The notes under the pieces: generated by a model
The model's database searches: none
The model's input: only the letters and a program-made list of their open reading frames with translations
Told to the model about the DNA's origin: nothing
Position numbers and translations under genes: made by a program
In this document: positions 20,670 to 33,008 of the stretch, in pieces
Layout of the letters: each line of letters starts with the position of its first letter
Position numbering within the stretch: the stretch's first letter is position 1
Origin: Punica granatum
Taxonomy: Eukaryota; Streptophyta; Magnoliopsida; Myrtales; Lythraceae
Assembly (NCBI RefSeq): GCF_007655135.1
Contig: NC_045127.1
Location: 16,711,699-16,775,698, forward strand
Length of the DNA stretch: 64,000 bases
Direction: 5' to 3'

Positions 20670-21899
20670 TTACACATCGGCGATTACAGCCGAGTAACGC
20701 GGGACTGAGGTCCAGTTGTTGAGTTCCTCATTTTCCTGCGTGAGGCGGATGTAAGCCCCTAGAGTAGTCCCCTCGGTGACGGCGCATATGTTTGGCAGGT
20801 CAACAGGCTCGCTGTCTGAATCCGAGGAGGGACCGTCAAGAGTACCTCCGACGATGTGTGGAGGCCTAGGAAAAAAGTAGGAGAGCGGCTGAACCGGGAT
20901 GCCCCTGTTGATCTTCCTATAGCGTGCAGCGAGACGGTGAAGGTGCTTGCCCCTGCGGGCCTCAATAATCTCATGACAGGAAGGGCGAAAACCGAGTCCC
21001 CTCCTGTTCTTGTACTCTTCAACCTCGATGGGGCGGTTGATCCCCTGCCCATGTGCTCCGAGTCCGATGCCGGGGATGTAATTGTGGCGCAGCAAAACCT
21101 TCCCTACCATGCGGTTAGCGCGGGTTAGACCGATCTCTCCGTAGTCTCGAATGACGGAGATGGTTTCAAATGAATGGAAGGGGAGGTTTTGATCGTTCCC
21201 GATACTGATGTAGGGAACAGCCGTTTCCTTGTAAATGGCGTAGTCCTCCTCACCCTTGACCGTGATAAGTCGATCTTCGGCGATGAATTTGATCCTTTGG
21301 TGTAGGGACGAAGGAACGGCGCCAGCCGCATGGATCCACGGTCTCCCGAGCAACAAGCTAAAAGCATTCGAAATGTCTAGGACTTGGAACGTAACAGCGA
21401 ATGAGCAGGGACCCACCTCGATCACCAGGTCGATCTCTCCATTTACTTCCCTCCGCGAGCCGTCGAAGGCTCAAACCGCAGTCTTGCTCGGACGGATGCG
21501 GTTAAAGTCCACGGTCATCTGCTTCAACATGGAAACCGGGCAAACATTGAGTGCCGAGCCATTGTCGATCGTGACCCGACCGATGATAAAGTTATTGCAC
21601 TTGCAGACAATGTGTAGTGCCCGCGAGTGTGCCCACCCTTCTGAGGGAAGTTCATCATCTAAGAATGAAATGTTGTTGGAGAAGATCGAACTGATAGTCT
21701 CCTCAATCCGCTCCGGAGCCGTCTCTTTGGGGATTTGCGCTGCTGTCAGGACCTTCAGAAGCGCTTCACGATGTGGCTCTGAACCCAAGAGGAGGGCGAG
21801 TAGCGAAATATGGGCCGAAGACTTGGTCATTTGCTCTACCACCTTATACTCGCTTGCCTTAATTATCTTCATGAAGGCCTCAGCTTCTTCTTCAGTCAC
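20670..21899 (-). pseudogene. Retroelement aspartic protease region with in-frame TGA
   Basis: The frame opens with MTEEEAEAFMKIIKASEY and carries the protease active-site block VTIDNGSALNVCP, where DNGS stands for the usual D-S/T/G-G-S form in this lineage. The second half of the fold is marked by SLLLGRPWIH. A glycine-rich GIGLGAHGQG stretch resembling a G-patch follows. The frame is cut by TGA at 21471-21473, then continues in the same frame with AFDGSRREVNGEI. A CGA-to-TGA change, a typical methyl-cytosine deamination, would explain it. It ends VIADV at 20670. Confidence 0.85.
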
Positions 21900-24336
21900 C
21901 TTCTTTGGGGAATGGACGAGGCTTCCGGGGCGACTTCGGGCATTGTCAAGGCTTTCCCTTTGTTTGTGGCCTTCGGATTTTCATAGACTCGACCCGAGCG
22001 CGTCACGCCTATGACGCTAAATTGATGCTCGAGGTTCCCAACACTTCCTTCGTAGGTCCACGGGACCTTACTGTCTTGATATGGCTCTCGTGCGAGGACT
22101 TCTATCACGAATGGGGCGGGCGTGGCATCGAACCCTGCGTACCCTACACCACTTTCTGCAGGAACATATTCGATCACAAACGGGGCCGGTGCCTCCTGTT
22201 CGATCTCGTACTCCCCTATAGCGCAAATACCGATCATGTTAATGCTGGGTCCCGAGCTTGACCCGTGATCGGGAAGAGGATTTGATTGCACGTTCGGGGG
22301 TTTGACGGCGTTGAACGTGAGTTGCTTGTCATCAATCATCTGTTGGATCCTCTCCCGTAGCTTCCAACAATTGTCAGTGGTGTGATCAGTGCGCCCTGAT
22401 GGTACTCGCAGCGCCGACTCTGATCCTGGATGGTTGCGTCGAAATCCGGGTTAGGTGCTATTGATCGGATCTTGTTACCAGCGAGGAGTTGCTGGTATAT
22501 GTGGGAGAGCGGAGCCGGCAAAGGTGTGAACTGTTTACGTCGCGTTTGTGTTGCGATGCCCTGTTGGTCCTGCGGAGCCGGAGCCCGTTGCACCGGCTGA
22601 GGAGTTCTCGAAGCCGAGGGCCTACTTTGTTGAATCGGAGGAGGAGCAGGGGCATAATTATGGGCGTATTGCTGTGGGACCGGCGACGGAAAGGAAGCCG
22701 GCGGAGCGGAATAGTAAGCTTGCTGCGTTGGGGGTTGTTGTTGATAATGCATCGAAGGTGGGGCATACGCTTGAGTGGCCGGTGGTGCGGGCGTGTAGCT
22801 TATGGAATATTGTTGGGGGGCCTGGCGCCCTGAGTTGACAGCATTGACGGACGTGTCTTTCCCTCTTCTGTTTCCCGCTGTCCTAGTGGCGGCCCTCTTC
22901 GAGGACTCTCCTTCCTTTTTCTTGGCCGGACCTTCTATCTTGCCGAGCTTAATGCCGATGTCGAGCTTCTTTCCGGCGTCGATAAGGTTGGAGAATGAAG
23001 ACGTGTGGGCCAAAAAGTGCAAGTAGTAGGCCCCTTTAAGAGTGGAGTGGAATAATTGGATCTGCTGTGCCTCACTGATCGGAGGGACGTGCTTCGCCGC
23101 TCTAGCCCACCACTTCACCGCATAGGCCTCGAAGCCCTGGTCATCGGTCATCTCCATCGTGCTGAGCTCCAGCAGAGCCGGGGGCGTCTCCGCACAGTAC
23201 CTGTACTGGTCGATGAATTTGCTTGAGAGGTCTGCCCACGTGGGGATATTCGCAGCTTTCAGTGACATGTACCAATCCAGAGCTGCTCCTGCCAAACTAT
23301 CCTGGAACGTATGGATGACAAACTCTTCGTAGTCCCAGTACTGCAACATTTTTTCCCTGTAGTGACGGAGATGGTGACGAGGGTCGGTCGTGCCGTAGTA
23401 CCTCTGGAATTCAGGCACCTTAATCTTTGGGGGTAGCTGCATGCTTGGGAAAAGACTCCAATCGCCGTCGCTGGCATCGAGGCGGGAGCCGCCTGATTGT
23501 AGGGCTCGGATATTCTCTTCTAACTTCTTCAATCTCTGTTTCTGTTCAGTCCCCGTTTCCGGGAGAAAATTTGTGGGTGGAGCTCTAAGGGCCGCGTGGT
23601 TCGGCGTGCCCGGTTCAGAGTAGGCTATATTTATGGGAGGTGGAGCTTGGTAAGAAAGGCCGATATGGGGTTGTGAAGCTTAGTACGGGGGAGGTTCAGC
23701 AGTGTGAGCAGGAGCCTGGGCAGTTGTAGGCAGGAATATGATCGGCGGTGGGACAGCGGAAGTCGGAGCTGGGACCGACGCAGAGACCGGAACCGGGACT
23801 GATGTGGAGATCAGTGGAGGTACGAGCGTAGGTGGTTCCAACATTGTCGCTGAAGCAGGTGGTGCTGGAAGATTGTTAACCGGATGGGCCGCCGGTGCGT
23901 TCACTATCGTTGGGGCAGACGTATCTCCATTATCGGGGATCAAGGTCGGCTGGGCCCATGGGCTTGGATCGACCGCCGGCCCGTACCCAGGAGGTGGGGT
24001 GAAGCTCGAAGAAGCGCGATTTGGGCCTTTGAGTAGGGCCATGAGCTCGGCCATATTGGTGGCCATGGTGGCAGCCAGTTGATTGACCGTGCTCTCAAGT
24101 ACTGCAATACGTGCACGATCGTCAGTTGCGGAAGATGGCTGCCCTCCTGAATATGCCGGGTGTGGGCCTGAAGATACAGGTGGCGGAAGATGAGTCGGGG
24201 AAGCTCCCTGATGTGCTGGTGGCACGCCTGCAGGAGACACGTGTGGTGGTGGCGCATGCATAGTTGGCGCTTGAGAATGAATTGGGGTGATAGGCGTATC
24301 TTCCTCAAAGACAGCTAATTGATTTTCTTATGCCAT
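21896..24336 (-). pseudogene. Retroelement gag (several lesions)
   Basis: The likely ATG is at 24334-24336, but codon 3 is TAA (24328-24330). A Pro/Ala-rich N-terminal part (24261-23683) ends at TAA 23680-23682 and continues in frame. The gag core at 23532-22600 contains PPKIKVPEFQRYYGTTDPR, ALDWYMSLKAANIPTWADL and a long Pro/Gln-rich tail. A CCHC-like knuckle begins CEYHQGA at about 22400, but a missing base near 22390 shifts the frame there. The last part (22339-21896) continues in a different frame, and a further one-base loss near 21900 separates it from protease. In intact relatives gag and protease form one open frame. Confidence 0.85.
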
Positions 24337-24653
24337 TCTTTGCTGGAAACGAGTGGGATATCGATGAGGTGCCGCCAGTTGTTAACACCTGGATTCCATA
24401 AGTGTGTGAGTTTAATGTAAGAAATTATCTCTAAAATAACATGCAAAGCAGTGAATAAAAGAAGAAATGCATGAGATGCATGAGATGCATGAATTTTCAA
24501 AAACTAATGCTGTCATTCATATTAACTCTGAATGGTTCAAAGTGCAATACAAATTTTGAAAAGATAGTCCTAAGTCGATCTTCCAAAGTGCCCGAGGTGC
24601 AAGCGACCGTCACCATGGAAAGCACCGGTGAGGGCCTGGTTGAGATGTCTATC
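24337..24653 (-). other. Spacer between ORF1 and gag
   Basis: This is non-coding. It contains a short tandem run of ATGCATGAG at about 24466-24490. Confidence 0.5.
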
Positions 24654-26141
24654 CTAGGATGTGCGTGGACCTACACGGGCCCTCTTCCTGACCCTTTCCA
24701 AAGCAGCGTTCGCTTGCGCCAACTCCTGGTCACGCTTCTGGAGTTGGGCGCGGGTCTGGGCAAGTTCCTTCTGTAGTTGGTGCTGATCGCCCAGCTGCTC
24801 ATTCTTCTGGGCGATCTCTCGGCGGAGGCGATCCCTTTCAGCCCTGAGATTGGCGAGCTCGGCTTGGATGGTCATGTCCGGTACCGGTGCCCTGGATGAT
24901 GTGCTACTTTCTACCGGAGGGGAATCTGTGAAATCATCATTCTCTGATGGACCCCATCGATAAAAGCGGAGGATATATTCCTCCGTGGCTTGAAAGTCCC
25001 GTTCATCTTGGGTCGGGTGCTCGGGGAAGTAAAGATGTTCGATGACCGTAGTCTGCAACGCGGTCATAACCCGTTCGATTTCACTTAGGCGATCTATGGA
25101 CGTCTGGTCCTCCCGCCAAGTATGTTCGAACTCAGTTCGCGCCGTACCTTTGGGAACTGTTTGTAAGCAACCTAACTGCCTCACTACTCGCGTCGGAAAA
25201 TAGGTGGTGGACCCCGCATGGCTCACGAGTGGTACTCCGTTAAAATCAGGCCATTTAATGGTCATGGGTCCCGGTGGCATCCACGCGACGCACCATTTAA
25301 AGCCCTTTAGTGGTATTTCGCGAAAAATTTTGATCCACTCGGAGACCTTGCGTTCTTCCACACGCAACAGAGGTAGTAACCGCGAAATGATAGACTCCGG
25401 ACGTGTGAAAAACATAACCGAACGAACAAGGCCGAAGGGGTTTGCATGGCTTTGGAGCCAAATTTGCAAAAGGATTGGGGACTCTCTCAACCTTCGATCG
25501 GTCTTTCTTGTAACGCGATCAAGGGACCGTATGGTCTCGGCCAACAAGGCCACCTCGTATTCGCGACCTCCAACCACTTGGAGGACAACGCTAGCTAAGG
25601 CTGCGTCAATGTGACCGGCCGAGCAAGGGAATAATAGAGTCCCGAAAATCAAGAATAAGATTGCATGAAAAAAATTCTTTTGTAAAAGATCCCCTTGAAC
25701 CTCGCGCGTTCGTATTTCAATAAAACGGAGTAGTTTCGCGGTGACTATCTCTGTGCCACCGGAATATGCAAGTTCGGCTTGTAGCTGAGACCTATGCACC
25801 CCGAGTAGACGCGATACCAAAACAAGTCGGGTGGTGTGGAAGTTAGGTTCCACAATGCCGCGGGTGGCTGCAACTCTTCCGATGAGAGTGCGATATTCCT
25901 CGATGGTAGGTGTGAGCTCGGTACCTTGGATGTTGAAAACGGCGTGGATTGGGTCCCAAAATGTCACCGCTGCTCCCAAGAAGTTCCAATCCACTCGGCA
26001 CATAGCTAGCATTAGTATATCCCCAACAAAGGTACTGATTTAATCGCGGTTGACTTGATGTAGATGAGCCCAGATGTGACTGATTTCCTCAAGTGGTGGT
26101 GTGACCCTGTCGAGGTGTGGAAAGGAGACCGGGCGCGCCAT
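24654..26141 (-). pseudogene. Extra ORF1 upstream of gag (DUF7745-like, coiled-coil tail)
   Basis: The natural start is the ATG at 26139-26141 (MARPVSFPHLDRVTPP). A TAA at 26040-26042 interrupts codon 34, after which 452 codons stay open from 26012 to 24654. The long middle part (WDPIHAVFNIQGTELTPTIE, HIDAALASVV, HANPFG) resembles the plant DUF7745 family that many Tat/Ogre elements carry in this position. Residues about 380-450 form a heptad-rich Glu/Gln/Arg coiled coil, followed by a basic end (ERVRKRARVGPRTS). The biochemical role in the element's life cycle is not established. Assignment to DUF7745 is from memory of motif style and is moderately sure. Confidence 0.75.
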
Positions 26142-26684
26142 CTCTTACCAAGATGAAAGGAAAACCGATTTAGGACTAGTTAATATAAATGACGCCTAAT
26201 TTTGAAATTAGATGATGCATGGGTACAGAAAATAAATGCCCACGGCTTAATGTATACAACGTACATCTCTCTCAAAAACAGAAAAGGACTCAAATGGCGC
26301 GCAGGCCGACTCGATGGACTGTTACTGAAGTCGGGTTGGAATATGGCGTGGAGCTCCTGCAGTATGCATGGTTTTGGCACTACAAGGACCGTGCTACCTA
26401 GGGATGGGGGCCCCCGACTCAAGGGTGTCAATTCCTTGAATTCGAGCGGGATTCTTTTCAAGGCCTAAGCGACAGTCGAACTGCACGCCGTACCCCTACT
26501 TCGAACCCCTATCTAACCTATGCTCCTATTACCGGTCGTGGAACGCGACCCATAGGTACCTAGAAGCTAGTATGAAATGCAATGCGTGTGCTGGAAATAA
26601 AAATGCATAAAGTAGATAAGCGGAAAAGCGATAAATAAACAAGCAAACAAAGCAAGCGGAAACGAGCCCGAACCCTCTAAGTGT
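26142..26684 (-). other. Retroelement 5' leader
   Basis: About 540 bp lies between the PBS and ORF1, with no conserved reading frame. It should hold the packaging region by position only. Confidence 0.5.
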
Positions 26685-26701
26685 CCCCAGTGGAGTCGCC
26701 A
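26685..26701 (-). promoter_or_regulatory. Primer binding site (PBS)
   Basis: On the - strand, three bases after the 5' LTR ends in CA, the sequence reads TGGCGACTCCACTGGGG. Starting with TGG, it complements a tRNA 3' CCA end. The priming tRNA cannot be named with confidence. Its position proves the element's orientation. Confidence 0.85.
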
Positions 26702-26704
26702 AGC

Positions 26705-29700
26705 TGTGCGCACCCGAATTTCGTCTTGTCGGGGCACGCATGCGCGCGCCTAAATGCAACGCGGCTTGGGAGTGTCCACCTTCCCGGGGACGCGCGACGG
26801 ACGCACGTGAGAAGGAGTCGCCACTTGCCATTTTACGACCCGAAGGTCGATGGCCGGCAAGTTACCCGGGTCTAGGGGCACGGGGTACACCTAAAATGCT
26901 AAGGCAATGGTCTGTACGGAACCGGAAATTCCGAATTCGGGGGTTCTATTACGTGAGGGCCTATATCTCACACGCCCTTTCGGTACTCTATCTTGCTAGG
27001 CTTGACATTTTATTTATTTACCGCATGATTTAAGGTTGCACTCGACTCGCCCGTTTTGACACCGTAAATTCAAATAGACACTTGAACCGTCCACTCTCCG
27101 ACCGGGATTATTACATGAATAAATATGCATCATAAAACCCTTATATTGTTCTCTCAAATAAAAGATAAATTACAATGACTGAATCCCGGTCGGTTCGCGT
27201 TCGGCCGTTATTTCACTCATGCTCACCGTATGATTTTGGAGAAGACCGAAAATTAAATTAAATACGCACTCGGTGTATGGGGGTATTGGACCCGTGATCG
27301 AAGGTTATGGGCATTGGACCCAGTGTGAATCGAGTCCTAAATGGTTGGGCTCGACCCGAATAACAAATAAGTGCAAAATGTAACAAGTAAGCACAAATAA
27401 ACGAACAATGAGATTTTGTTATTGCCGAATTTACGTGAGTTAATCAATTATTATCCGGGGTATCTTGGCATACAAGTCCTACCCTAAAACAAACAAAAGG
27501 GATGATGGATAGGGTATGTAGCATTCGGCATCATTTAACGGACTCGACAGACATAATGTCCATAGTCAAGTCTCGAATGAGTGGGTTATTTTTAGATTAT
27601 TTTGTAACGTGACAATATGGCTTTTACAGATTAAGAGTATTTTCACCTAAAATCCAAAAACCTAACCCTCTACTTGACTATTTGCCCATGTTTGATTAAG
27701 CCGAGTTTGTGATTAATTTGTTTTCCCATGTTTCAACCCGCTCTAAACACAAACCTACGCTAGGATTACGGCAGGACAAGAACCGGTAATCATGCCCTTG
27801 AATCGGTAAATATGTGTGTGCATGAAAATCAAGATTACGTTGTACGTATCTCGGTGCTTTTGAAATTGTGAATTTTAAAAAGGGCATGACTAACAGTTCT
27901 TGAACTGTTGACGCGATTACAAATTATTAATCAATTCGTGCAATCCATTTAAAAGTGTCAAGTGATTTAATTTAACCAAATTTAACGTCCCGATTATCCC
28001 GTATGTAGAATTTTTAGGTTAATTAGAAATTTACCAAATGCTTTAGTCTACGGATTTCGAGTCGTCGAGATAGCCATTAATTGACCGCCCGATAAACTCT
28101 AATTTCCGACATGGTCACATATAATTACAAAATAAAATATTTAAATGGGCACATACATTGTCGGTGGGTGATCCAAGTAGGAAAGGGTCAGATATTTTAG
28201 AAAATGTCCAGGGAACTGAATTGAACGATATTAAAAGAGCATGGACTGATTTGAAAATTATGAAAAAATTGGGGACTGATCTGAAAATTCTAAAGGATTG
28301 GGGACTGATTTGAAAATTCTAAAAAATGGGGACTGTGCAAAAAATTACGGAAAATGTCCTAGGACTTATTTGAAGCGGATTTGAAAATCGGGACTGATCT
28401 GAAAATAAAAAAGTGGCCCCAGGACTAAACTGAAACAACTTGGAAAGTTCTTTGGGATGCCTGAAAAATTCTGGGAATTCCAGGACTGATTGGGAAATAG
28501 TAAAATGACTGGGACTTGATTGAAAAGAAATTTTGAAATTCGGGGCAGATCTGAAAAGGGTGAAAAATGGCCCAGGGACTAAACTGAAACAACCTGGAAA
28601 GTCTTTTGGGACGCTTGAGAAATTCTGAAAAATCCAAGGACTGATTTGGAAATAGTAAAATGACCGGGACTTGGTTGAAAATAAATTTTAGGGTTCGGGG
28701 CAGATCTGAAAAAAATAAAATGAGTCCTCTGGACAGAAATGTAACAAAATGGAAAGTTCGTAAAATCGAGTTCGGGACAAATCCGATCACCCACGCGACC
28801 TAAGAACACTCAATTCACATTATATCCATCAAGCAAGCAATAATATTCAGGAAATGAGTCCTAATCATGCCACTAAGTTGAGGATTTATCTAATCCGGAA
28901 AGTTGAGAGGCTTCTCTGTAAATAAAAAAAAATCGCCGGACAATCGGGTCGGATCGGATTGCCCGCCCGAAGGAGAAACCGCCCGGAAGAGAAGCTGGGC
29001 TGGACTGGGCGTTGGGCCTGGCTAGGCTTGGGTTGGGCTTGCGAAAAAAAAAAAAAAAAAACTGGGCCGAGGCCCGTTAGCCAAAGGGCGGCCGGGATTG
29101 GGGGCAGCGGTGGCGACGAGGCTGGGGGCGGCGGTTCTCGCCCCTGGACGCCGCAACGACTGCCGGAATGGACGCGGGAGGTAGCTCTGGGCGCCGCCGG
29201 CACTCCGCCGTGGTCGATCTGGGCTTCACCGGAGTTTAAGTGGTCGGAATCGGGGAGTTTTTGTGGTATTCCGGCGACGGTTCCCCGAATTCTCCGATCT
29301 CCAAGTTCCCCGAAACGAGAGCCAATTTTTCGATTTCGTTCAATGGGTCTTATTCCTCCCTAGTCGAATTCCATTTCTGTTTATTTAATTGCAATTTCTT
29401 CCCCATTTTCGTTGAGATTTCAGCCGATTTGAAGAAAATCGCGAAAAACCGCGATTTGGGGGCAGTTCCGGGCCGGCGGGGATCGCGGGCAGCTGGTGAG
29501 CGCTGCCCGGCCCTGCCCGGCCTGCCCGATTTTTTTTATTTTTTTTAAATGCCCGCGGTCCCGGGCAGCCGGTCAACGCTGCCCGGCCTGCCCGAATCTT
29601 TCTTTTCTCTTTTTTTTTGTACATATATAATTTAATTTAATTAAAATTAATTTATTTTTTAATTTAATTTAATTTTTTTTAAAGAAAATGTGATAAATTA

Positions 29701-29754
29701 GGAAATGACAATTTTGCCCCCTCGGAGCCGATGGACCGAAATTAGGTGCTGACA
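26705..29754 (-). repeat. 5' LTR, about 3.05 kb
   Basis: On the - strand it begins TGTCAGCACC at 29754 and ends GGTGCGCACA at 26705, the canonical TG...CA. The outer edge is fixed by the GTTTC duplication at 29755-29759, the inner edge by the PBS. Only the last 342 bp have a partner at the other end. The interior holds repeated GGGACTGAT-type words, a GC-rich part at 28930-29560 and a pure A run near 29045. Confidence 0.82.
28400..28720. repeat. 154-bp tandem duplication inside the LTR
   Basis: GGACTAAACTGAAACAAC recurs at 28422 and 28576, and CGGGGCAGATCTGAAAA at 28541 and 28696, giving a period of 154-155 bp. Shorter GGGGACTGATTTGAAAAT repeats precede it from about 28200. Confidence 0.8.
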
Positions 29755-29759
29755 GTTTC
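29755..29759. repeat. Target-site duplication GTTTC, right
   Basis: This matches 13467-13471 and lies directly outside the 5' LTR. Confidence 0.85.
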
Positions 29760-29841
29760 TATACGTGTTGGGGTTGGGACAGCCCAACCACACCATAAAT
29801 AAATAAATAAATATATATATAAATATATATATATAATTATA

Positions 29842-29873
<32 letters not shown>

Positions 29874-31300
29874 AGTAATCTTTCCGATCATATGGGGAAA
29901 GTCACGGTCCGTTGCGTTGGCTCTAAGCCGTACTCCACCAGCTGTCCCCCCACTTTGGTCCCCGTATTCTTTTTAAAAAATTTAATCTTTAATTATAAAA
30001 TAAATTTATCAATTTAATAAAACCAAAGAACAATTAATGAAAGAGTACGAGTAATTTTACTATGAAAATCCGACATACAACCTTGTAATATAAATTATTA
30101 AAAGTTATTCTCTATCTTAATAATGTGTTTTTCGAGATTTAAATTTACGTTCTCCTCCTCTTATGATATGAGAACCGTTTACTACTTAATTGATATTTTA
30201 AATTTTATTTTAATGATTACCTTTCGTGTATGGTATATTTTATCTTCTGTCCCATCTGATTTGTCCGATTTATAAGCCCCTCTCTCTGGCTACCACTCCT
30301 GACCCAATAATTACATCGCCAGTTCCCAAATTTCCCTTTTCAAATTTCTATTTATACTTCCAGGAAGCTCACTAGACAGGAAAATTCACTAATATAGACA
30401 TTCTGATTTTAAATAAAAAAAATATTTTTCCGCATGATTTCGTATCATAGCAACTCGAATTTTAAAAAGTTGCGTAGAGGAACGTTACACATTGATAATA
30501 AAAAAAAATTCAAGTTTGATACTCGCAATGGGATATATTCATTTCTCTGTATTAATTATTAATATTTTTATTTCATTGTATTGAGATTATAAATCATATT
30601 TATAAAAAATAATAATAATGGAGAGGAGGACAATTTGGTTAGGTGGGTAAGCAGAGCAGGCGGGTAGAAGAAAGCAACGTGATCGCCGTGGCCAACGTTG
30701 GACCTGGACCAGACCAACCATCCCCTGTAGGGCCGGTTCAGTCATCTGTACCCGGCCCAGAAGGGCCCAGGCAGGTCCGACGTGGCCTTCGAGGGTTGCT
30801 TACTCACCAGCACAGGAAATAATCACGTAGGCCGGGTGCATGCACCCTTCCTCTCAGTTATCGCGGAGCCCCACTCTGGAGATCCGAACGAGGGAGTATG
30901 CACGCGGAGCAGGCTCCCCACTGGCGGACCAGACAACCCACCACCTTCGAGAGTCGCACCCCACCCTCTCTCTCTCTCTCTCTCTAACTGGGAAATATTT
31001 TTCATCGTCAAAAGGAGGAGAGTTCAGAGAGAGAAAGCTTCGACCAGCTCATTTGCAAGCAGAGAGAGAGGGAAGGAGCTGCGTGCGTTTGTTTGCTTTT
31101 GCTCATAAGAAACACTGCAGCGGAGATCAGAGCTCGAAACTGTTCCCTTCCGTCGAATATATATCGGAGGCTTTACGAGCTGCCTGCTCTCTCCCCTCTT
31201 CTCTGTTCTTAAAAGCCATCTCTCTAGCCCCGCCACCTCCCTCCCTCGTCGTCCCCGCTAGGGTTTCCCCGAGCACCGTGAGCGATAGAGCAGGTCGGAA
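29760..31300 (+). promoter_or_regulatory. Intergenic DNA and probable GAPCp promoter/5' UTR
   Basis: A TA-type microsatellite lies at about 29790-29870 and AT-rich DNA follows to 30640. From about 30640 the composition becomes GC-richer, with a (CT)n run at 30966-30987 and purine-rich stretches. This fits a core promoter and 5' UTR ahead of the ATG at 31301. The exact start of transcription cannot be seen. Confidence 0.45.
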
Positions 31301-31403
31301 ATGGCGCTTTACTCCGTCATCAGATCTGCCCCGGCCGTGTCTTCCCTTCTCCTTCACTCCTCCTCCCCCGCCGACGTCTCCCTTCCCTCCTCCGCCCGAT
31401 TCA

Positions 31404-31405
<2 letters not shown>

Positions 31406-31448
<43 letters not shown>
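31406..31448 (+). repeat. (CT)n microsatellite at the start of GAPCp intron 1
   Basis: An uninterrupted CT run of about 20 repeats begins at the exon 1 donor (AAG then GTCTCTCT). Confidence 0.9.
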
Positions 31449-31450
<2 letters not shown>

Positions 31451-32732
31451 CCTCTTGCATGCCATTGAGAGAACGATAGGCGATCTGTTCTGCCGATGGC
31501 AGCTCGCTTTCAGCTCAATGATTGTTTGTTGTTCTTGGCTTGGCCTGTTTCGTAGGCCAGTTGTTTGTCTTAATTACTAGCTTGATTTTCTACATATATT
31601 TACTGCGGTGATGGATAATCAGGCGAGCCCATATTATAACGTTGCCTTAAATTTGTTCACTGCCCTTTTCTTGCCTGATGCTGCATTTTAGGTGCTAGAA
31701 ACGCATGAATAACGTTGGGATCTTACACTGACATGACGTCCCTTAAGGTTCTTTCTCAAAGTTTGTGTCTTGTTGGGCTTTGACTTTCTCCGTTTTGGTG
31801 GTTGTGAATATGAACTGACCTTGATCTTTTGCTAGTTTCGAGCGGTGGTTGTGTTTGTATTATTGGCTTGATGCTCTGTTTTCACTTTAATGTGGAGTTG
31901 GTTGTTTTAACTTGATGGATGTCATCCCTGTCTGCAGGTGCTATCTGCTAACGTTAGCGTTTCAAATCTTCAGTCTTCATTTTTCGGGGCTTCTGTCTCA
32001 ACAGGATCAGTTTCCTTACAGTTGAGTCAAGTTTTTGTTAGTCATCGCGTCTTTGTTCCCTCTCCCTCGGTAGATATCATACTTCTTTTGTTGTTGACCT
32101 TGGGGAATTTTTTGAATAATATATATTCAGGACAAGCAATAGGAAGAGCCTAGAACCTATCAGGGCAACAGCGACTGAAGTACCTCCCGTGATTCCCAGT
32201 AAGACCTAACTGGAACTAATTTTTGTCTTGCATTACTTTTCTCCTTTACTTTAGTCATAATACTAATTCATAAATATAAATTCTTTTTCTGGCTATTTAT
32301 TGTTCAGAATCACGAAGCAGCAGCAGTATTAAGGTTGGAATCAATGGTATGTCTGTGATCTTCTCTGTTTTTGTTCCTTAATAAAATTTTCTTGTATTTA
32401 TTATGGGCTCGTTATATCTTTCCTTGATGCAATGCCATTTCTTTTGAGTAAAAACAATACAAATTATTTGCCGGGTGTGACTTAATGGTGGACATAGAGT
32501 ATGTCCTGGCATAGGTTCATATCTTATGTAAGCTCTGCAAGAAGAGTCCTAGGGAATAAAGACAATGGGTAAGCTAATTGGACTGAAATATGAACACACA
32601 GCTCTGGGAGATATGTGACAAATTTGTATTGATGCATGTTCTTCTGTTCTCTTGAATATTTTTGCCTAATAATATTCTGTTTACATTATAATATATCTAT
32701 TTAGCTACGAAATTCTGCTAAATGGAGCATGA

Positions 32733-33008
<276 letters not shown>

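Larger units (their letters stand above)
13472..29754 (-). mobile_element. Tat/Ogre-lineage Ty3/gypsy LTR retrotransposon, 16.3 kb, inactive
   Basis: Reading on the - strand, the order is 5' LTR (26705-29754), PBS (26685-26701), leader, ORF1 (26141-24654), gag (24336-21896), protease (21899-20670), RT-RNaseH-RNaseH-integrase (20472-17025), a repeat-rich 3' region, and a truncated 3' LTR (13472-13813). The flanks carry GTTTC duplications. The second RNase H, the extra ORF upstream of gag, and a long tandem-repeat-bearing 3' region are hallmarks of the Tat/Ogre lineage. Each coding module is broken by at least one stop or frameshift, so the element cannot be autonomous. The two LTR segments that can be aligned differ at about 14 of 342 positions, suggesting insertion on a scale of a million years or more. 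Confidence 0.93.

Noticed and set aside
17510..22261. Several + strand open frames of 60-250 codons over the retroelement
   Set aside because: They are antisense shadows of gag, protease and pol on the - strand.
30840..31580. 246-codon + frame over the start of GAPCp
   Set aside because: It runs through CT microsatellites and the GAPCp first exon in another frame. Low-complexity Ser/Leu/Pro content and no homology are seen.
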